Shown here piece after piece: positions 62,510 through 64,000 of a DNA stretch of 64,000 nt; the first letter of the stretch is position 1, and each line of letters opens with the position of its first letter. The notes beneath the pieces were generated by a model, which made no database searches, had not been told where the DNA came from, and was given only the letters and a program-made list of their open reading frames with translations. Origin of the DNA: Algoriphagus aestuarii (GTDB lineage Bacteria > Bacteroidota > Bacteroidia > Cytophagales > Cyclobacteriaceae). A program made the position numbers and the translations under genes. The stretch spans positions 124,001 through 188,000 of the forward strand of contig JAFIDK010000001.1 in the NCBI GenBank assembly GCA_017051695.1, in the 5' to 3' direction.

Positions 62510-63751
62510 ATGCTGCCATACCATCAATTTTTCTTAACCAATGGACTGGAAGTGATCGTCCACGAAGACCCCAGCAGTAAAATGGCGGTTTTCAATATCC
62601 TTTACAAAGTTGGCTCCAGGAATGAAGTACCCGGGAAAACCGGTCTGGCCCACTTTTTCGAACACCTCATGTTTGGGAGTTCTAAAAATGTCCCGGTCTT
62701 TGACAGGGAACTGGAGCGAGTAGGTGGGTCTTGCAATGCGTTCACAAGTCCTGACGTGACCAATTATTACATTTCTCTTCCCGCCAGCAATGTGGAAACT
62801 GCATTTTGGCTGGAATCAGATCGGATGCTTCAATTGACTTTAAGTGAGAAAACGATTGAAACCCAACGAAAGGTAGTCATCGAAGAATACAAGCAGCGCT
62901 ATTTAAACCAACCATATGGTGACATTTGGCATCATATGAGGGATTTGGCTTTTGAAAAACACCCTTATCGCTGGCCTACAATTGGTCAGAAAATCGAGGA
63001 CATCGAAGGATATAAAAACGAAGACATTTGGGACTTTTACGAATCACATTATAGCCCGGAAAATGCCATCCTGGTGGTGGGTGGGAATGTCACAAAAAAC
63101 CAAATAGAATTACTGGCCAAGAAATGGTTTGGACCTATACCTTCAAGCGGTAAATCACGTAAAGCAATCCCTTCAGAACCATTACAATCAGAAAAGAGAG
63201 TTAAAATTGTGGAATCAAATGTACCTACAGACGCAATTTATAAGGCTTATAAAATGCCAGGTAAATCTGAAGTCGGTTACACAGCAGCAGATTTAACTTC
63301 TGATATCTTAGGCTTTGGGAAGTCATCTATTCTCGAACAAAAACTTGTCAAGAAAGGGAAGTTATTTGCTTCTATAGGGGCCTATGTATTAGGATCAGTA
63401 GACCCGGGTCTTTTGGTGATTTCCGGTAAAATGGATTCAGGGATTACATCTGAAGAAGGAGAAGAGGCACTGGATCGTGAAATAAAAGATTTTTTAAATG
63501 AGGAGATTTCCGAAGAAAAACTCCAGAAAATCAAAAATCAGGGAGAGGCTATGAAATCCTATGAATCCATCCAATTGCTGAACAGGGTCTTTAATTTAGC
63601 CTATTACGCCTCGCTGGGCAGTCCTGATTTGTACTATAAAGAATTTGAAAATAAATCTAACATCAACGCAGAGGAATTAAGCCATTGGGCAAAACACATC
63701 TTGTCTGAGGACAAAGCTTCTGTGATTCATTATAAATCTATTCCTTCATGA
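62510..63751 (+). CDS. M16 family zinc peptidase
   Basis: 413 residues from the ATG at 62510; an upstream TTG at 62498 would add four residues. The inverted zinc motif is HFFEH at residues 48-52, with the distal Glu at about 125-126 in VIEEYKQR. The C-terminal half has the catalytically inactive M16 fold ([19 protein letters not shown]). No signal peptide is seen at this start. At this size it is a single M16 half (N-terminal active domain plus C-terminal domain), expected to work as a dimer. Its last four bases overlap the ispF start codon (ATGA). Confidence 0.92.
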   Translation: MLPYHQFFLTNGLEVIVHEDPSSKMAVFNILYKVGSRNEVPGKTGLAHFFEHLMFGSSKNVPVFDRELERVGGSCNAFTSPDVTNYYISLPASNVETAFWLESDRMLQLTLSEKTIETQRKVVIEEYKQRYLNQPYGDIWHHMRDLAFEKHPYRWPTIGQKIEDIEGYKNEDIWDFYESHYSPENAILVVGGNVTKNQIELLAKKWFGPIPSSGKSRKAIPSEPLQSEKRVKIVESNVPTDAIYKAYKMPGKSEVGYTAADLTSDILGFGKSSILEQKLVKKGKLFASIGAYVLGSVDPGLLVISGKMDSGITSEEGEEALDREIKDFLNEEISEEKLQKIKNQGEAMKSYESIQLLNRVFNLAYYASLGSPDLYYKEFENKSNINAEELSHWAKHILSEDKASVIHYKSIPS

Positions 63752-64000
63752 ATAATTTCAGAATAGGTATGGGCTATGATGTCCATCAGCTCAAAGAAGG
63801 CTATGACTTTTGGCTGGGCGGGATCAAACTAGAACATGAAAAAGGTGCAGTAGGCCATTCGGATGCCGATGTACTGATCCATGTGATTTGTGACGCACTA
63901 TTAGGTGCAGCAAACCTGCGGGATATCGGTTTTCATTTTTCAGATAAAGACCCGAAATATAAAGGCATTGACAGCAAAATACTTCTAAAAGAAGTGTTGG
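63748..64000 (+). CDS. ispF: 2-C-methyl-D-erythritol 2,4-cyclodiphosphate synthase, 3' end outside the window
   Basis: Only the first 84 codons are in the window, about half of the ~160 of IspF. It makes MEcPP in the non-mevalonate isoprenoid pathway. The zinc-ligand motif GYDVHQL gives Asp11 and His13, and His45 is in [10 protein letters not shown]. The block [11 protein letters not shown] and the loop [14 protein letters not shown] follow in family order. The ATG overlaps the M16 peptidase stop codon, so it is translated in a coupled way. Confidence 0.96.
   Translation, partial: MNNFRIGMGYDVHQLKEGYDFWLGGIKLEHEKGAVGHSDADVLIHVICDALLGAANLRDIGFHFSDKDPKYKGIDSKILLKEVL

Noticed and set aside
1-64000. 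tRNA, rRNA or phage modules in the gaps
   Set aside because: Gaps are short and AT-rich; no cloverleaf, rRNA block, integrase or transposase was seen.

Overview
The window looks like chromosomal DNA of a Bacteroidota bacterium, most likely an aerobic Cytophagales member of the Cyclobacteriaceae (Algoriphagus-like). This is inferred from gene content: a type IX secretion (T9SS) C-terminal sorting domain, a SusC/SusD pair, TonB-dependent receptors with carboxypeptidase-regulatory-like N-terminal domains, DUF5916 and DPP-IV proteins, the bacillithiol enzyme BshC, many lipoproteins, and A-rich start contexts without clear Shine-Dalgarno motifs. No rRNA, tRNA, CRISPR array, phage or transposase gene was recognised. 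Most of the window reads as ordinary core genome with accessory surface-protein genes.

Layout. 1-1764: an edge-truncated beta-helix-like gene and two small envelope proteins. 1853-4682: HAD phosphatase, DUF2461 protein and MurF. 4773-12788: a T9SS-exported VCBS-repeat protein, a lipoprotein amidohydrolase, a beta-propeller lipoprotein and an S9 peptidase. 12993-16437: a helix-grip protein, then a terminator-bounded operon of a flavoprotein disulfide oxidoreductase, a TspO-like membrane protein and a lipocalin. 16650-18740: an NfeD/flotillin membrane-microdomain pair. 18896-22799: a DsrE protein and two cation antiporters in tandem. 22848-31613: an outer-membrane and peptide-utilisation block (two beta-barrel proteins, DUF5916, DPP-IV) with two small carboxypeptidase-regulatory-like genes, one of which is broken by an in-frame stop codon. 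31614-35252: CPXCG protein, ClpB and a secreted protein. 35374-39416: M19 dipeptidase divergent from an esterase-like/SMP-30-like lipoprotein pair. 39633-43812: acyl-ACP desaturase, M20 amidohydrolase, pirin and a DUF2520 protein. 43854-46463: a plug-only outer-membrane protein. 46760-53005: the 2-oxoglutarate dehydrogenase genes E1-E2-E3, interrupted between E2 and E3 by a four-helix-bundle (23S IVP-like) gene flanked by repeats. 53235-59079: a SusC-SusD-lipoprotein uptake cluster. 59656-62306: BshC, 5-formyl-THF cyclo-ligase and a small outer-membrane barrel. 62510-64000: M16 peptidase overlapping ispF, which runs off the end.

Working together, the genes describe a heterotroph that captures peptides and oligomers at the outer membrane (TonB/SusCD), cleaves them with periplasmic S9, M19 and M20 enzymes, and oxidises carbon through 2-oxoglutarate dehydrogenase, with systems for membrane, ion and redox stress (flotillin/NfeD, antiporters, lipocalin/TspO, bacillithiol, ClpB).

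The least ordinary structures are the repeat-flanked four-helix-bundle insertion in the odh operon, the nonsense-interrupted small gene at 31209-31613, two long palindromic intergenic repeats, structured DNA ahead of nfeD, and the barrel-less plug protein. All assignments come from reading motifs by eye; no database search was made.
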